Positions 33,225 through 44,732 of a DNA stretch of 64,000 nt are shown here, in pieces. The DNA lies in contig UESW01003828.1 of the NCBI GenBank assembly GCA_900491605.1, positions 444,811 through 508,810 on the forward strand. The letters are read 5' to 3'. Each line of letters starts with the position of its first letter. Within the stretch, counting starts at the first letter, position 1. A model generated the notes under the pieces. The model was given only the letters and a program-made list of their open reading frames with translations, had not been told where the DNA came from and ran no database searches. A program made the position numbers and the translations under genes. Source of the stretch: Calamus simplicifolius. Taxonomy: Eukaryota > Streptophyta > Magnoliopsida > Arecales > Arecaceae.

Positions 33225-35708
33225 GATCGCAATGGTCCGAGATCGGTCATCGCCGACCGAGATCGATCATGGCTTCGATCGATCGCAACCGTCGGGTCGT
33301 TGCTGATCGGACCGATCGCGACGGTCCAAGATCGGTAGTCGTCACCGGGAACGATCATGGCTTCGATCGATCGCAACCATCGGGTCGTCACCGATCGATT
33401 CGATCGCGACGGTCCGAGATCAATCATCGACGATCGGGATCGATCATGGCTTCGATCGATCGCAACCATCGGATCGTCGCCGATCGGATCGATCGCGATG
33501 GTCCGAGATCGGTCATTGCCGACCGGGATCGATCATGGCTTTGATCGATCGCAACCATCGGGTCATCACCGATCGATCGATCGCGATGGTTCGAGATCGG
33601 TCGTGCCAACCGGGATCGATCATGGCTTGGATCGATTGCACCCGTCGGTTCGTCGCCGATCGGATCGATCGTGACGTTCAGATCGGTCATCGCCGACAGG
33701 ATCGATCATGGCTTCGATCGATCGCAACCGTCGGGTCATCGCCGATCGGATCGATCGCAACGGTCTGAGATCGATCGTCGTCGACTGGGATCGATCATGG
33801 CTTCGATCGATCGCAACCGTCGGATCGTCATCGATCGGATCGATCACAACGGTCCGAGATCGGTCGTCACCGACCGGGATCGATCATGGCTTTGATCGAT
33901 CGCAACCGTCGGGTCGTCGCCGATCGGATCGATCGCAACGGTCCGAGATCGGTCGTCGCTGACCGGGATCGATCATGGCTTCGATCGATCGCAACCATCG
34001 GATTGTCTCCGATCAGGTCGATACGTCCAAGATCGATCGTCGCCGACCAAGATGATCATGGCTTCGATCGATCGCAACCGTCGGATCATCGCCAATCGGA
34101 TCGATCGCAATGGTCCGAGATCGTCGTCGCCGACCGGGATCGATCATGGCTTCGATCGATCGCAACCGTCAGATCGTCGCCGATCGGATCGATCGCAATC
34201 CGATCGATCACCGACGGGATCGATCATGGCTTCGATCGATCGCAACCATCGGATCGATCGCCGATCGGATCGATCGGCAACGGTCCGAGATCGGTCATCG
34301 CCGACCAGATCGATCATGGCTTTGATCGATTGCAACCGTCGGGTCATCGCCGATCGGATCGATCGCGATGGTCTGAGATCGGTCGTCGCCGACCAGGATC
34401 GATCATGGCTTCGATCGATCGCAAACAACGGATCGATTCGGATCAATCACGATCGGGATCATCATGGCTTCGATCGATCGCAACCGTCGGATCGTCGCCG
34501 ATCGGATCGATCGCAACGGTCCGAGATCGGTCGTCGCCGACCGGGATCGATCATGGCTTCGATCGATCGCAACCGTCGGGTCATCGCCGATCGGATCGAT
34601 CGCGATGGTCCGAGATCGGTCGTCGCCGACCGGGATCGATCGTGGCTTCGATCGATTGCAACCATCGGATCGTCGCCGATCGGATCGATCAATCGGTCCG
34701 ATCGATCAAATCGTCATGCCGGATCGATCGATCGAATGGACCGTCGATCAGATCGATCGCAACCGTCGCCGAGATCGTCGCCGAGACCGGATCGATCATG
34801 GCTTCGATCGATCGCAACCGTCGGGTCGTCGCCGATCGGATCGATCGCGATGGTCCGAGATCGGTCGTCGCCGATCGGGATCGATCATGGCTTCGATCGA
34901 TCGCAACCGTCGGTCATCACCGATCGGATCGATCGTGACGGTCCGAGATCGATCGTCGCGATCGATCATGGCTTCAATCGATCGCAGCCATCGGATCATC
35001 GCCGATCGGATCGATCGCAATGGTCCGAGATCGGTCGTTCGCTGACCGGGATCGATCATGGCTTCGATCGATCGCAACCATCGGGTCGTCGCCGATAGAT
35101 CGATGCGACGGTCCGAGATCGGTCGTCGCCAACCGGGATCGATCATGGCTTCGATCGATCGATCATCACCGATCAGATCGATCGATCATGGCTTCGATCG
35201 GTTCATCGATCGGTCGTCGCCGATCGGATCGATCATGGCTTCGATCGATCGCAACCGTCGGGTCATCGCCGATCGGATCGATCGTGACAGTCCGAGATCG
35301 ATCGTCGCGACCAGGATCGATCATGGCTTCGATCGATCGCAACCGTCGGATCATCGCTGAATGGATCGATCGCAATGGTTCGAGATCGGTCATCGCCGAC
35401 CGGGATCGATCATGGCTTCGATCGATCGCAACCATCGGGTCATCGCCGATCAGATCGATCGCGATGGTCCGAGATCGGTCGTCGCGATCGGATCGATCAT
35501 GGCTTCGATCGATCGCAACCGTCGGATCGTCGCCGATCGGATCGATCACGACGGTTCTAGATCGGTCGTCGCCGACCGAGATCGATCATGGCTTCGATCG
35601 ATCGCAACCGTCGGATCGTCGCCGATCGGATCGATCGTGATGGTCCGAGATCGATCGTCGCCGATAGGGATCGATCATGGCTTCAATGATCGCAACCGTC
35701 GGATCATG
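33225..35708. repeat. 89-bp satellite array rich in GATCGATC, about 28 copies
   Basis: Successive GATCATGGCTTCG starts fall at 33265, 33353, 33442, 33531 and 33618, so the unit is 87-89 bp. A unit reads GATCATGGCTTCGATCGATC, GCAACCGTCGG, then GTCGCCGATCGGATCGATCG, then GGTCCGAGATCGGTCGTCGCCGACCGG. Copies vary in length and by substitution. Near 34690-34790 the order is scrambled. CGATCG palindromes and CpG are very dense and stop codons are nearly absent, so several 100-350 codon frames exist on both strands without meaning. Confidence 0.95.
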
Positions 35709-36730
35709 GTTGCGACGCCAGAAAAATATTTTTATCAAATATAATTATCAAATAAAATATTACGGCACAATTAGTGCATCAAATTTTTAAAAAATTAAAT
35801 TATGTTAAATAGTGACGCAATAAACCAAAAATTAAAAAAATAATTTAATTTTGCGACGCATTTATTGCGTCGCATTTTTTTAAAAAATAAATTATAAAAA
35901 AATTAAAATAAAACATTGCGACACAACCATATGCATCGCAATTATTTTCAGAAAAAATAATTTTTATCAAATATAATTATCAAATAAAAATATTGCGACG
36001 CAACTCGTTGCATCGCAAATTTTAAAAAATTAAATACATTAAATAGTGACTCATTAGCGATGCAATAAACTAGAAAAGTTAAAAAAATAATTTTTAATTT
36101 TGCGACTCATCTGTTGTGTCGCAATATTTTTTTTAAAAAATAAATGTTACAAAAAAAATAAAAATAAAACATTGCGATGCAACCATATGCGTCGCAATTA
36201 TTTTAGAAAAATAATTTTTATCAAATATAATTATCAAATAAAATATTGCGATGCAAATCAGTGCGTCGTAATTTTAAAAAATTCATTTCGTTAAATAGCG
36301 ACGCATTAGCGATGCAATAACCAAAAAATTAAAAAAATAATTTATAATTTTGCAACGCATTTATTGCGTCGCAATATTTTTTTAAAAAATAAATGTTATA
36401 AAAAAATTAAAAATAAAACATTGCGATGCAAATATATGCATCGCAATTATTTTTAAAAAATAATTTTTATCAAATATAATTATGAAATAAAAATATTGCG
36501 ATGCATTAGCGACGCATTTTCCATAAAATAAAAAAAAATTCTGTCGATCATTGCCGCCAAATTAGCGACTCATTAGCGACGTAAATAATTGCATCGCTAA
36601 TTTTCCTAGAAAATAATAAAAAAAACTAAATTAGCGACGGGTTAGCGACGCATAATTGCGTCGCTAATCCAAAATAAATTATAAAAAAAGTAGCGAGGGA
36701 TTAGCGACGCAAAATTATGTCGCTAATCCC
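35709..36730. repeat. Left subterminal repeat region of the CACTA element
   Basis: The motif GCGACGCA or its reverse complement TGCGTCGC, with one-base variants such as GCGATGCA, recurs every 30-60 bp in both orientations in AT-rich sequence. Longer phrases (ATAATTTTTATCAAATATAATTATCAAATAAA) repeat four times at about 270-bp spacing (35728, 35950, 36210, 36463). In related elements such repeats bind the small transposase-partner protein. That role is inference here. Confidence 0.88.
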
Positions 36731-36892
36731 TAATATATAATCTTAGTCGCGCTCGCCCCCCTGGTCTCTTCTTCTTTTTCTTCTAACCCTACTTCGCCGC
36801 CATCCCTCCTCCGGCTCCCCCCGCCCTATCCCCCGGCGCTAGGAACCACCAGCGGCAGCCCCCCCCTCGGGCGGCGTCCCCTCTCTACCGAG
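36728..36892 (+). promoter_or_regulatory. Probable CACTA promoter and first untranslated exon
   Basis: A TATA-like AATATATAAT lies at 36731-36740. It is followed by a pyrimidine-rich leader (CTCTTCTTCTTTTTCTTCTAA) and GC-rich sequence, ending CCGAG|GTAAGC at 36892, a good plant splice donor. I infer a 5' UTR exon of about 130 bases whose intron runs to just before 38804. Confidence 0.55.
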
Positions 36893-36989
36893 GTAAGCCC
36901 CCCCCCCCACTCCCCTCCCCCCCCCCCGCCCTCCCGTTTGCCTTAGGCCACGGCCGGCCGTGGCCGAGACGACGGCCACGATGGCCAGG

Positions 36990-37600
36990 CTACCGTTTTA
37001 AAAAAAAAAATTTGGTTGGGGTGGGGTTTTTCCCCCACCCCTGAGGCGACGGCCACGGCCGCTGCCGTGGCCGACGGTGGCCAGGCCAACGTTTTTTTAA
37101 AAAAATTGAAAATGGGGTGGGGTTTTGCCCCCACCCCTGAGGCGCCGGCCACGGCCGCTGCCGTGGCCGGCGGTGGCCTGGCCACCGTTTAAAAAAAAAA
37201 ATTGAAAATGGTGTGGGGTTTTTCCTCCACCCTTGAGGCGGCGGCCATGGCCGTGCCCAGCGGTGGCCTGGCCACGGTGGCCAGGCCACCATTTAAAAAA
37301 AAATTGAAAATGCGTGGCCAGGCCACCGTTTAAAAAAAAATTGAAATAGGGTGGGGTTTTTCCCCCACCCTTGAGGCGTCGGCCACGGCCACGGTGGCCA
37401 GGCCACAGTTTAAAAAAAAAAAATAGTAGGGTGGGGATTTCCCCACCCCTTGGTCTCCGGCCATGGCGGCAGCCGTGGTCGTCGTCTCAGGCCGCGGCCA
37501 TGGTGGGAGACGACGGCCACGGCCGCCGTCGTGGCCAACGGTGGCCTGGCCACTGGCACCATTTATTAAAAAAAACAGTAGGGGTGGGGTTTTTTTCCAC
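36990..37600. repeat. About six GC-rich imperfect tandem repeats (about 95 bp)
   Basis: Each unit has an A-run (CCGTTTAAAAAAAAA), GGGTGGGGTTTTTCCCCCACCC, a palindromic core, and GGCCACGGCCGCTGCCGTGGCC followed by GGTGGCCAGGCC. Units start near 36991, 37086, 37181, 37288, 37325 and 37405; the fourth is shortened. Each contains strong self-complementary GC stems. It lies in the inferred first intron. Frames here are Pro/Arg/Trp-rich shadows. Confidence 0.85.
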
Positions 37601-38172
37601 CCCCATTTACCAAATACAAGAATGAAGTTTAAGTTTAATCACAGTCAAGATTTTATGCATTAGGTTAGGCCTAGATTAGATTGGCAGCTGGTAGCCTAAT
37701 AATGACTATTATTAGGAGTTGTGCCTTTCATTTTCATGACTGTTCTCACATGTGGCTTTAGAGAATTGGCATGATACATCATGTTGGTTCAATAAGCTGC
37801 CAAGCCTATTTTATTTCTTTATAGCTGTTTATGCAATAATATTTGTGCATTTGTAGTTATTTACAATTGTTATGTCTTGATTATTTACATTTTGCTTCAA
37901 ATTGATGATACATTAAATTATGTAATGCTAGAATGAAAGTCTTGTTGTAGTTTTATTTAATTTTCAGCAACAAATTAGTAGTTTCAATGATTTATATTTT
38001 AGTCTTCACAAATATTTATTGGACATAATAATCTTAAGAAGTCAGTGACTATATATATAGAACACTATTCCTATATATATATAATTGACAAGAATTTATG
38101 AATAACAAGCATAAGTTCGATTGTCTTCGGATTTCCATATTATTAATCACAGCACTATAACATTTAGACCCG

Positions 38173-38432
38173 TTTGAGAATTTGTAAGACTTAGTCTTGC
38201 AAATTCTCAAATTGTCCTGGTGGACAGTTTGAGAATATTTTTGTGATATGTTAGTATGCTATTAATCATCGTTGGTTGAGATTGCGGTTTATATTTGCTC
38301 ATGCATTCTCCTAGTGTAGCATATATGCCACACATTTAGGAGAACATATGGGAAATGCTGCTGAAATTTCAACGTAAACCATCGATGATAATTAATAGCA
38401 GAATAATATATCACAAAAAATATTCTTGAATG
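38173..38432. repeat. Foldback structure inside the CACTA element
   Basis: A near-perfect 39-bp hairpin (38173-38211, centred on GACTTAGTC) is followed by a longer foldback. The left arm 38228-38280 pairs with the reverse complement of 38375-38429 over about 53 bp with few mismatches. An inner stem pairs TTCTCCTAGTGT (38306) with ACATTTAGGAGAA (38332-38344). It lies upstream of the transposase start in the inferred leader intron. It could make a hairpin RNA. No protein is encoded. Confidence 0.8.
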
Positions 38433-38803
38433 GGATAGGGCCTCACCTTTTAGACATGGAGTGAAGGTGGAATTAATTTAGGACACTGATTGCTTGTGAA
38501 GTCCGATGATTGAACGGACCGCATTGCGGCCGGCCCGAACCCAATCCCTAGCATTAGCCTGGCATGAACTTGTGCCTCGGTCCTTGCTAGCACAGCAATT
38601 TTTGTAACTATGGCCCGGCCTTGCAGGGTAGGGACCTTAGTTGTGTAAAAGAAAATTGGTTTAGTTATAAATGATTTAAGTAGTTATTATTTACCTTAGT
38701 TGAGTAAAAGAAATAATTTAGTTATATATATACTAATGCTAATATAGTTTTATATTATGGTTTCCTTTAATGGTTTACCAGAAATTGTATAAGTCGGTCA
38801 AAA

Positions 38804-41390
38804 ATGAGCGGGGCTCGCTCGTGGATGTATGCAAGGATAAAAGATGGCTTGCTTAATCCAGATTTTCTGAATGAATTGGAAGAATTTATCGCATTTGCAT
38901 GTAGCCAACCTGATGGATGGATGGGCCTAGGATTAGGTGCCCATGCAACTTCCACATGTGTCAGAATAAAGCCTACAGAGATGTTAAAACTGTTAAGGTG
39001 CATTTGTGTAAAAAGGGGTTTGTTCCTGATTATGATGTTTGATACTGTCATGGTGAACCGGAGGAAATTCCGGTAGCTGTTACAAGCCAACAAGTGTCAA
39101 TTCCCGAAGATGAACCATTTGTGAATTTAAACACATATGAAGAAATGGTGATGAATGCATCGGGTAATGAATTCAATCAGAATACATTTATGGAAGAACC
39201 AAATCTAGATGCACAGCAATTTTATGATATGTTGCGTGCTGTAAATCAAGAATTGTATCCTGGTTGTGAGGGTCATTCCCAGTTGTCTACGGCTACTCGG
39301 TTGTTGAATATTAAGGCAGAACATCGATTATCAGAAAAGGCATTCATTTGTGTAGCTGGGTTAATCAAAGAAATTTTGCCAAATGATAATGTTGCAGCAG
39401 ACAGTTTTTACTCAACGAAGAAGTTATTGCGTGGGCTTGGGCTTCCAGTTAATAAGATCGATTGTTGCTTGAACAATTGTATGATATATTGGGGTGAAGA
39501 CTCAGAGCTGAGATGGTGTAAGATTTGTGGGCAATCGAGGTACAAAAACAGCAAAGGGGGAGCCAGTACAAGTAGGAGGAAAAGTGTGCCTTACAAGAGG
39601 ATGCATTACTTTCCTCTTACCCCACGCCTGTAGAGATTATACAGATCTGAGGCTACAGCTGCTGATATGAGATTGCATGCCGAACATGAATCTAAAGATG
39701 ATGAAATGCGGCATCCATCAGATTCAAAAGCTTGGAAGCATTTCAATGAAAATCATCCTGATTTTGCTGAAGATATAAGGAATGTGAGATTGGGTCTTTG
39801 TACCGATGGCTTCCAACCATTTGGTCAAGTGGGGCAACAGTATTCATGTTGGCCTGTGATACTGACTGTATAACCTTTCTCCATGGAAGTGCATGAAAGA
39901 TACTGCAATATTTTAACAGTTTTTGTTCCAGGACAATCAAATCCAAAGGAAAAGATTGATGTCTTCCTGCAACCGTTGGTGGCCGAATTGAAAATGTTGT
40001 GGGAAACAGGAGTCGTAGCCTACGACATTTCTATGAAACATAATTTTATCATGAGAGCTGCTTTGATGTGGACAATAAGTGACTTCCCGGCATATGCAAT
40101 GTTGTCTGGTTGGAGCACTGCTGGACGTCTGGCATGCCCTCATTGCATGTATGATTCGGATGCATTTACATTGCAGAAGAGTGGTAAGTAATCATGGTTT
40201 GATAATCATAGGAAGTTCTTGCCCCCAAATCATCCTTACAGGCGTAACTTGATCGCCTTCCGGAAGAACAAAGCAGTCACAAAATTCGCCGAACTGGTTA
40301 GGTCCGGCACTGATATATTTGATACTATAGAGCATTTGGGGTTGAGGTATGCTTGGGAACCATATGCAGATAGAATAAATGGTCGTATATGTAAATAACA
40401 TAACTGGAAGAAGCGGAGTATATTTTGGGATTGCCTTATTGGAGCATAAATCTCATCCGGCACAACTTGGATGTTATGCATATCGAAAAAAAATTTCTTC
40501 GATAACATATTTAACACGGTGCTAAACATCCCTGGAAAAACTAAAGATACTTCAAAGTTAAGAGAAGAACTTAATCAGTATTGCAGAAGAGGTGATTTGA
40601 GGAGGAGTGCCGACGGGACCTATCCTAAAGCCTGTTACACTCTTGACAGAAATTCACGAGATGTTTTATGTAACTGGCTTAGAGGGTTAAAATTTCTAGA
40701 TGGTTATGCCTCAAATATCGGTAGGTGTGTGGACATGCATAAGCTCAAGTTATTCGGCATGAAGAGTCATGACTGGCATATTTTCATGCAATGGTTATTG
40801 CTTATAGCTTTTCATGAGTTGCTTCCGCAACATGTCTGGAAGGCATTGACGGAGCTCAGCTTGTTCTTCAAGGAGTTGTCTGCCGCAGTCATTACTTTTG
40901 CATCCATGGCAAGGCTTGAGGAGGAAATTCCAATTATTTTATGCAAGCTGGAGCGAATATTTCCTCCCAGTTTTTTTAACTCAATGGAGCATTTATCGGT
41001 TCACTTGTCATACGAAGCGAGCATAGCTGGTCCCATGCAGTATCGCTGGATGTAAATATGTACATCATTAAGACATGTTGACATTTCAAATATTATTTCA
41101 TTGCGAGAAAATTGGTTAATTTTTTGTCTCAACTTTATATATAGGTACCTTAAGAAGTTAAAAAATAATGTGTGTAATAAGGCAAGGGTTGAAGGTTCTA
41201 TATGCAATGCACACTTGGTCAAAGAAGTTTTAGCTTTTGTCTCGCATTACTTTGAGGGTCACGTCCACACGAGGAGCTGAAATCTTGATCGTAACGATGA
41301 CGTATGTGTGGACGAAGGAGAACCTAATGATGGTAGAATATCAATTTTAAGGTATCGACCGTTCATTTGGGGGGCAGAAGTCAAGAAATC
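38804..41390 (+). pseudogene. TNP2-type CACTA transposase (Transposase_21), several stops
   Basis: The likely start is ATG 38804 (MSGARSWMYARIKDG), the transposase-associated N-terminal domain. Core blocks follow: PNDNVAADSFYSTKKLLRGLGL with WCKICGQSRYK (39370-39550), VFVPGQSNPKEKIDVFLQPL (39921-39980), ALMWTISDFPAYAMLSGWST (40056-40115), and HNLDVMHIEKKFFDNIFNT with GKTKD (40458-40550). A DUF4218-like end has ARVEGSICNAHLVKEVLAF (41183-41240). In-frame stops occur near 39045 (TGA for a Trp), 39631, 40189 and 40396. A shift pair lies near 39868-39905. Introns may explain the 41055-41143 break. It would cut and paste CACTA elements if intact. It is not intact. Confidence 0.9.
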
Positions 41391-41804
41391 TTAGCGATAT
41401 GGAGTATAATATAGCACATTATTATATCCTAATGAATTGTGGAGAAGTCGATCCATATATTGAGTAAGTGTATACTTCAATGCTTAATTGGAACTTCTAA
41501 TTTAAATTACAATATACCATAATATTTAATTACTAACATAAGTTTTAATCATTATCATCCCATAAGGATGTATTGTGATAGACAACGACAGGTAAATCCT
41601 GACATCAGTCAAGTTGCAATTCAGCAGAAGTTAGAAACGGAGTTCGCTTACTGGTTTTATGAATTTGTGAGTAGTATCACTCAATCAATTTCAATCATGA
41701 CTTTTATTTTTTGAATTGGTTGTGAATAGCTTATTAATTTATAGGTAAACGGTCCATGGTCCACAACCGATAATATTTTCATTAAATGTCTATCGCAATG
41801 GTCA

Positions 41805-42478
41805 TTGAAGACCGTAACAACCTCTACTTGCTATTTTGTTAATGGGTACAAATTTCAGATTGAACGATTAGCAGCTTCAAGAGGCACGCAGAATTGGAGC
41901 GTGTGTGTTAAAGGAGAAAGTGTTGGAGCAAATATGCAGGATTATTATGAAAAGTTAGTAGAGGTGGTTGAAGTTGAATATCCCGGTTGGCCTATGAAAC
42001 GAACCGTATTATTTTGTTGTGATTGGTTCGATCCGACAGTTCCTGTGGGCAAAAGGGTTCATAACGACTACAATTTAGTTGAAGTGAACCATCGACGAAG
42101 ATTGCAAAATATGAATCATTCATCCTTGCATCCCAAGCTCAGCAAGTGTTTTACTGCGGATATCCAAGTTTGCGCAACGACAAGCGAGATTGGTGGGTTA
42201 TTTCTAATATCGTCCCACGTTCAACAATCTTATTAGACGAGAGTTCATCAAGTCAATCAGCCGAGTGCCCTGCATTTCAAGAGGATGAGATGGAAATGCA
42301 TGCAATTGAGGATGACACAAAGGCTCCTGAAACATCACTTAGAGATCCAAATGGTGATGTCCAAGAAATAGCGGATGCAAATGTTCGGTTTCCTTCCGAT
42401 GATAATGAAACTGAATCACAGTCCGATACGGCATCGGATGTTGAACCAAGATTTCATGAAACAAATGAAACCGACTAA
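41805..42478 (+). pseudogene. CACTA transposase C-terminal region (DUF4216-like), one frameshift
   Basis: The first part has YFVNGYKFQIERLAASRGTQ, SVCVKGES, EVEYPGWPMKRTVLFCCDWF and DPT, the DUF4216 pattern that follows TNP2 domains. Near 42112-42120 the frame must change by one base to continue into VFYCGYPSLRNDKRDWWVIS. An acidic tail (FPSDDNETESQSDTASD) ends at the TAA at 42476-42478. This is probably the last exon of the transposase gene, with introns between 41390 and 41760. Confidence 0.82.
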
Positions 42479-42581
42479 ACATAGAGGTTTTTTTAAATTC
42501 AATTTATTTTTATAAATATTATATTTTTACATATTTAATCATTAATCGTAATTACATTCATGAATCTTTAGTATTTTCAGT

Positions 42582-43958
42582 ATGATGGGCCGAGATAGAT
42601 CTACCGACAACGGATGGAGTGAGCAGGGACATAGCCATGCCGCATCAAATCACATGAGCCTTGGAGATGGAGAGTTTCGATCTCCACACATCGCACAGCC
42701 TCCGATCTCTCCAGCAGTCGGCGGTGATCCTGCATTGGTATTATCATCCAGCCGATCGGCATAGACCTCCAAGAGTTTTTCCACCGTCGACCGCACCGTA
42801 CTTCGATTGGATGCTCATGGGCTGTAAGTATATACTAATTAAAAATATATGTTTATGTTTTTAAGTTAATTACTTATAAACATGCATTTTTTTAATAGAT
42901 TTATTGAGCAGCATCATGTATCGAGCCACATCAGCTCCATATTTCAGAGGCGTGCGGATCCCAGTGGCTACGATTGGCGCTATGTATCTACAGCCACGAG
43001 GGAGTTTTATTTTTCAGAGTTTTAGGTAAACTTATTAAATATAATTTATCACTGATATAAAATTTTTAATCTTAATAAATTTTAAAACTAACTGTTTATT
43101 TTAATGCAGAAAAAGTTTACGTGGGACCCTGCCAGCCATGATGCCATTAGGGCAGCATGGGAAGCTCTTACGGGACGCCGATACTCCGACATGTTTCATT
43201 GTTGGAGGTCATCGGGTCACCGCCCTGCGCATGTGCCAGAGGGTATTTGGCACGAGTGGCAGCAGGTCTGGTAGTCTGATGGCTGGCGCAGGAGGTCCGC
43301 ATCAGCCAGCACGAACCGCCGATCCGAGAGGGGCGGTCCTGGCATGGGTCTCTCCCGCCACACTTCGGGCTCCATTTCGATTCAGGGCGACACACAGCAG
43401 GAGGGACGGTTCCTGGGTCGATACACGATCACGGGAGGTTGCGGTAAGAAATTAGCTTTATGTTGTATCTGTTTAATTTCTAAAATTTTATTTAGAGAAA
43501 TTTATTGATTCATTTATTATTGATTTTATAATTCAAAGACACGAGTCGAGGAGCTTCACTCCCAGGCATCGCAGGTCGACTCCACTGATGGGGGGACGCC
43601 CGTCAAACTATCAGCAGAGGAGAGTCGACGTGTGTTTTTGGAGGCTGTTGGTACCCAGCCGTGAGACCGTAGGGTCTATGGTCTGGGCACTAGAGCTTCT
43701 GCATATTTTCCCCATCAGGCCTTCAGCTCACGATATTCTGGCGATATTCCTGCCGAGCGTTTAGACGACATTCAAAGATCTATCACGGAGGAGGTTCGTC
43801 AAGAGGTTCGGCAGGAGATTCAGCAGGAGTTCGAGCAGCGTACGGGAGGCCTTCAGCAGGAGCTTGCAGACGTGCGAGAGCAGATGCATCAGTTGCAAGA
43901 TATGGTTAGCTGCATGTCGCAGGGTTTTCAGCCTCTACGTGATCGTGTGGATTCTTGA
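42582..43958 (+). pseudogene. Second CACTA ORF (TNP1/Ptta-like) with C-terminal coiled coil
   Basis: A start MMGRDRSTDNGWSEQGH (42582) may open a gene with introns. A clear exon begins at 43110 after TTAATGCAG with KFTWDPASHDAIRAAW and RRYSDMFHCWRSSG, the pattern of plant Ptta/En/Spm proteins. Later exon sequence 43538-43958 has RVEELHSQASQ and a Gln/Glu-rich coiled coil (EEVRQEVRQEIQQEFEQ then LQQELADVREQMHQLQDM), ending TGA at 43956-43958. In-frame stops lie at about 43274 and 43663. Such proteins usually bind subterminal repeats, and that role here is inference. Confidence 0.72.
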
Positions 43959-44104
43959 TGTATTTTTTTCTTTACTTTTTATATTTTGTACACGAAAACT
44001 TCAAAATTTTAATATATTAATTATTTTTAGAAATTGAATGATGAATGTTTGGATCAATATGAGTGATGAATGTTTTAATTTTTAATATTTTATTTTAAAA
44101 AAAT

Positions 44105-44732
44105 TAATTAGTGACGCATTAGCGATTAAAATTGTATCGCTAATATTTTCAAAATATTATTATTAAATATTGCGACGCAATGACCTGGCGTCGCAATATT
44201 TTAAAAAAAAATTAATTAGCGACGCATTAGCGACTCAAATTGCGTCGCTAATATATCTAAAATATTATTATTAAATATTACAAAGCAACTAATTGCGTCG
44301 CAATATTGCGATGCAATTGAATGCGTCGCAATATTTAATAATAATATTTTAGAAATATTAGCGATGTAATTTTAGTCGCTAATGCGCCGCTAATTATATT
44401 TTTTTAAAAAATAAATTAATTAATTAGCGACTCAATTGCGACGAGGTCTTCCGTCTCAAATATTTTTAAAAATTAATTTTAAAATTAGCGACGCATTTAG
44501 GATGCGTCGCAATATTGCGACGCATTTAGTGGCGTCGCAATATATTGTGATGCATTTGGTGCGTCGCAGAGAGTCGCTGTTAAACGATGCAATTGCGACA
44601 AATTGAGATTGCGACGATCATCTTAGCGACGCAATGACACCGTCATTGCGTCGCTAATGCGTCGCAATAGCATGTTTAGTGACGCATTAGCGATGCATTT
44701 GAGCGTCGCTATATTTTAATTCTCTTGTAATG
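44105..44732. repeat. Right subterminal repeats and terminus of the CACTA element
   Basis: TTAGCGACGCATTAGCGA and ATTGCGTCGCAATATTGCG occur in alternating orientation, forming many short inverted pairs. The element seems to end at CTTGTAATG (44732). The following TTG would be the 3-bp target duplication, but the left partner is missing. Confidence 0.82.

Larger units (their letters stand above)
35709..44732 (+). mobile_element. CACTA (En/Spm) DNA transposon, decayed
   Basis: Both ends carry dense subterminal repeats of GCGACGCA / TGCGTCGC (35709-36730 and 44105-44720), typical of CACTA elements. Between them lie a TNP2-type transposase (38804-41390), a DUF4216-like segment (41805-42478) and a second ORF with a coiled coil (about 42582-43958). 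The right end reads CTTGTAATG at 44724-44732, a one-base variant of the CACTA terminus TGTAGTG. No matching left CACTA terminus is visible, because the satellite runs straight into the left subterminal repeats. The coding parts carry stops and shifts, so the element is inactive. Confidence 0.88.

Noticed and set aside
33886..35098. Open frames of about 350 codons in the GATCGATC array, rich in Asp, Arg and Ser
   Set aside because: They are a direct result of an 89-bp repeat lacking stop codons. Comparable frames exist on both strands, and there is no start context, intron or domain.
33225..35708. CRISPR-like repeat array
   Set aside because: There are no unique spacers between repeats. The units are contiguous variants of one sequence in a plant genome.
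36943..37663. Trp/Pro/Arg-rich frames in the GC-rich CACTA repeats
   Set aside because: They follow the 95-bp repeat and change frame with unit length.
38173..38211. tRNA gene
   Set aside because: The hairpin is a single perfect stem with a two-base loop. It lacks the A and B box promoters and the cloverleaf.
43138..43455. 105-codon frame starting at ATG 43138
   Set aside because: It is a shadow of the transposon exon at 43110, which in another frame has the family pattern KFTWDPASHDAIRAAW.
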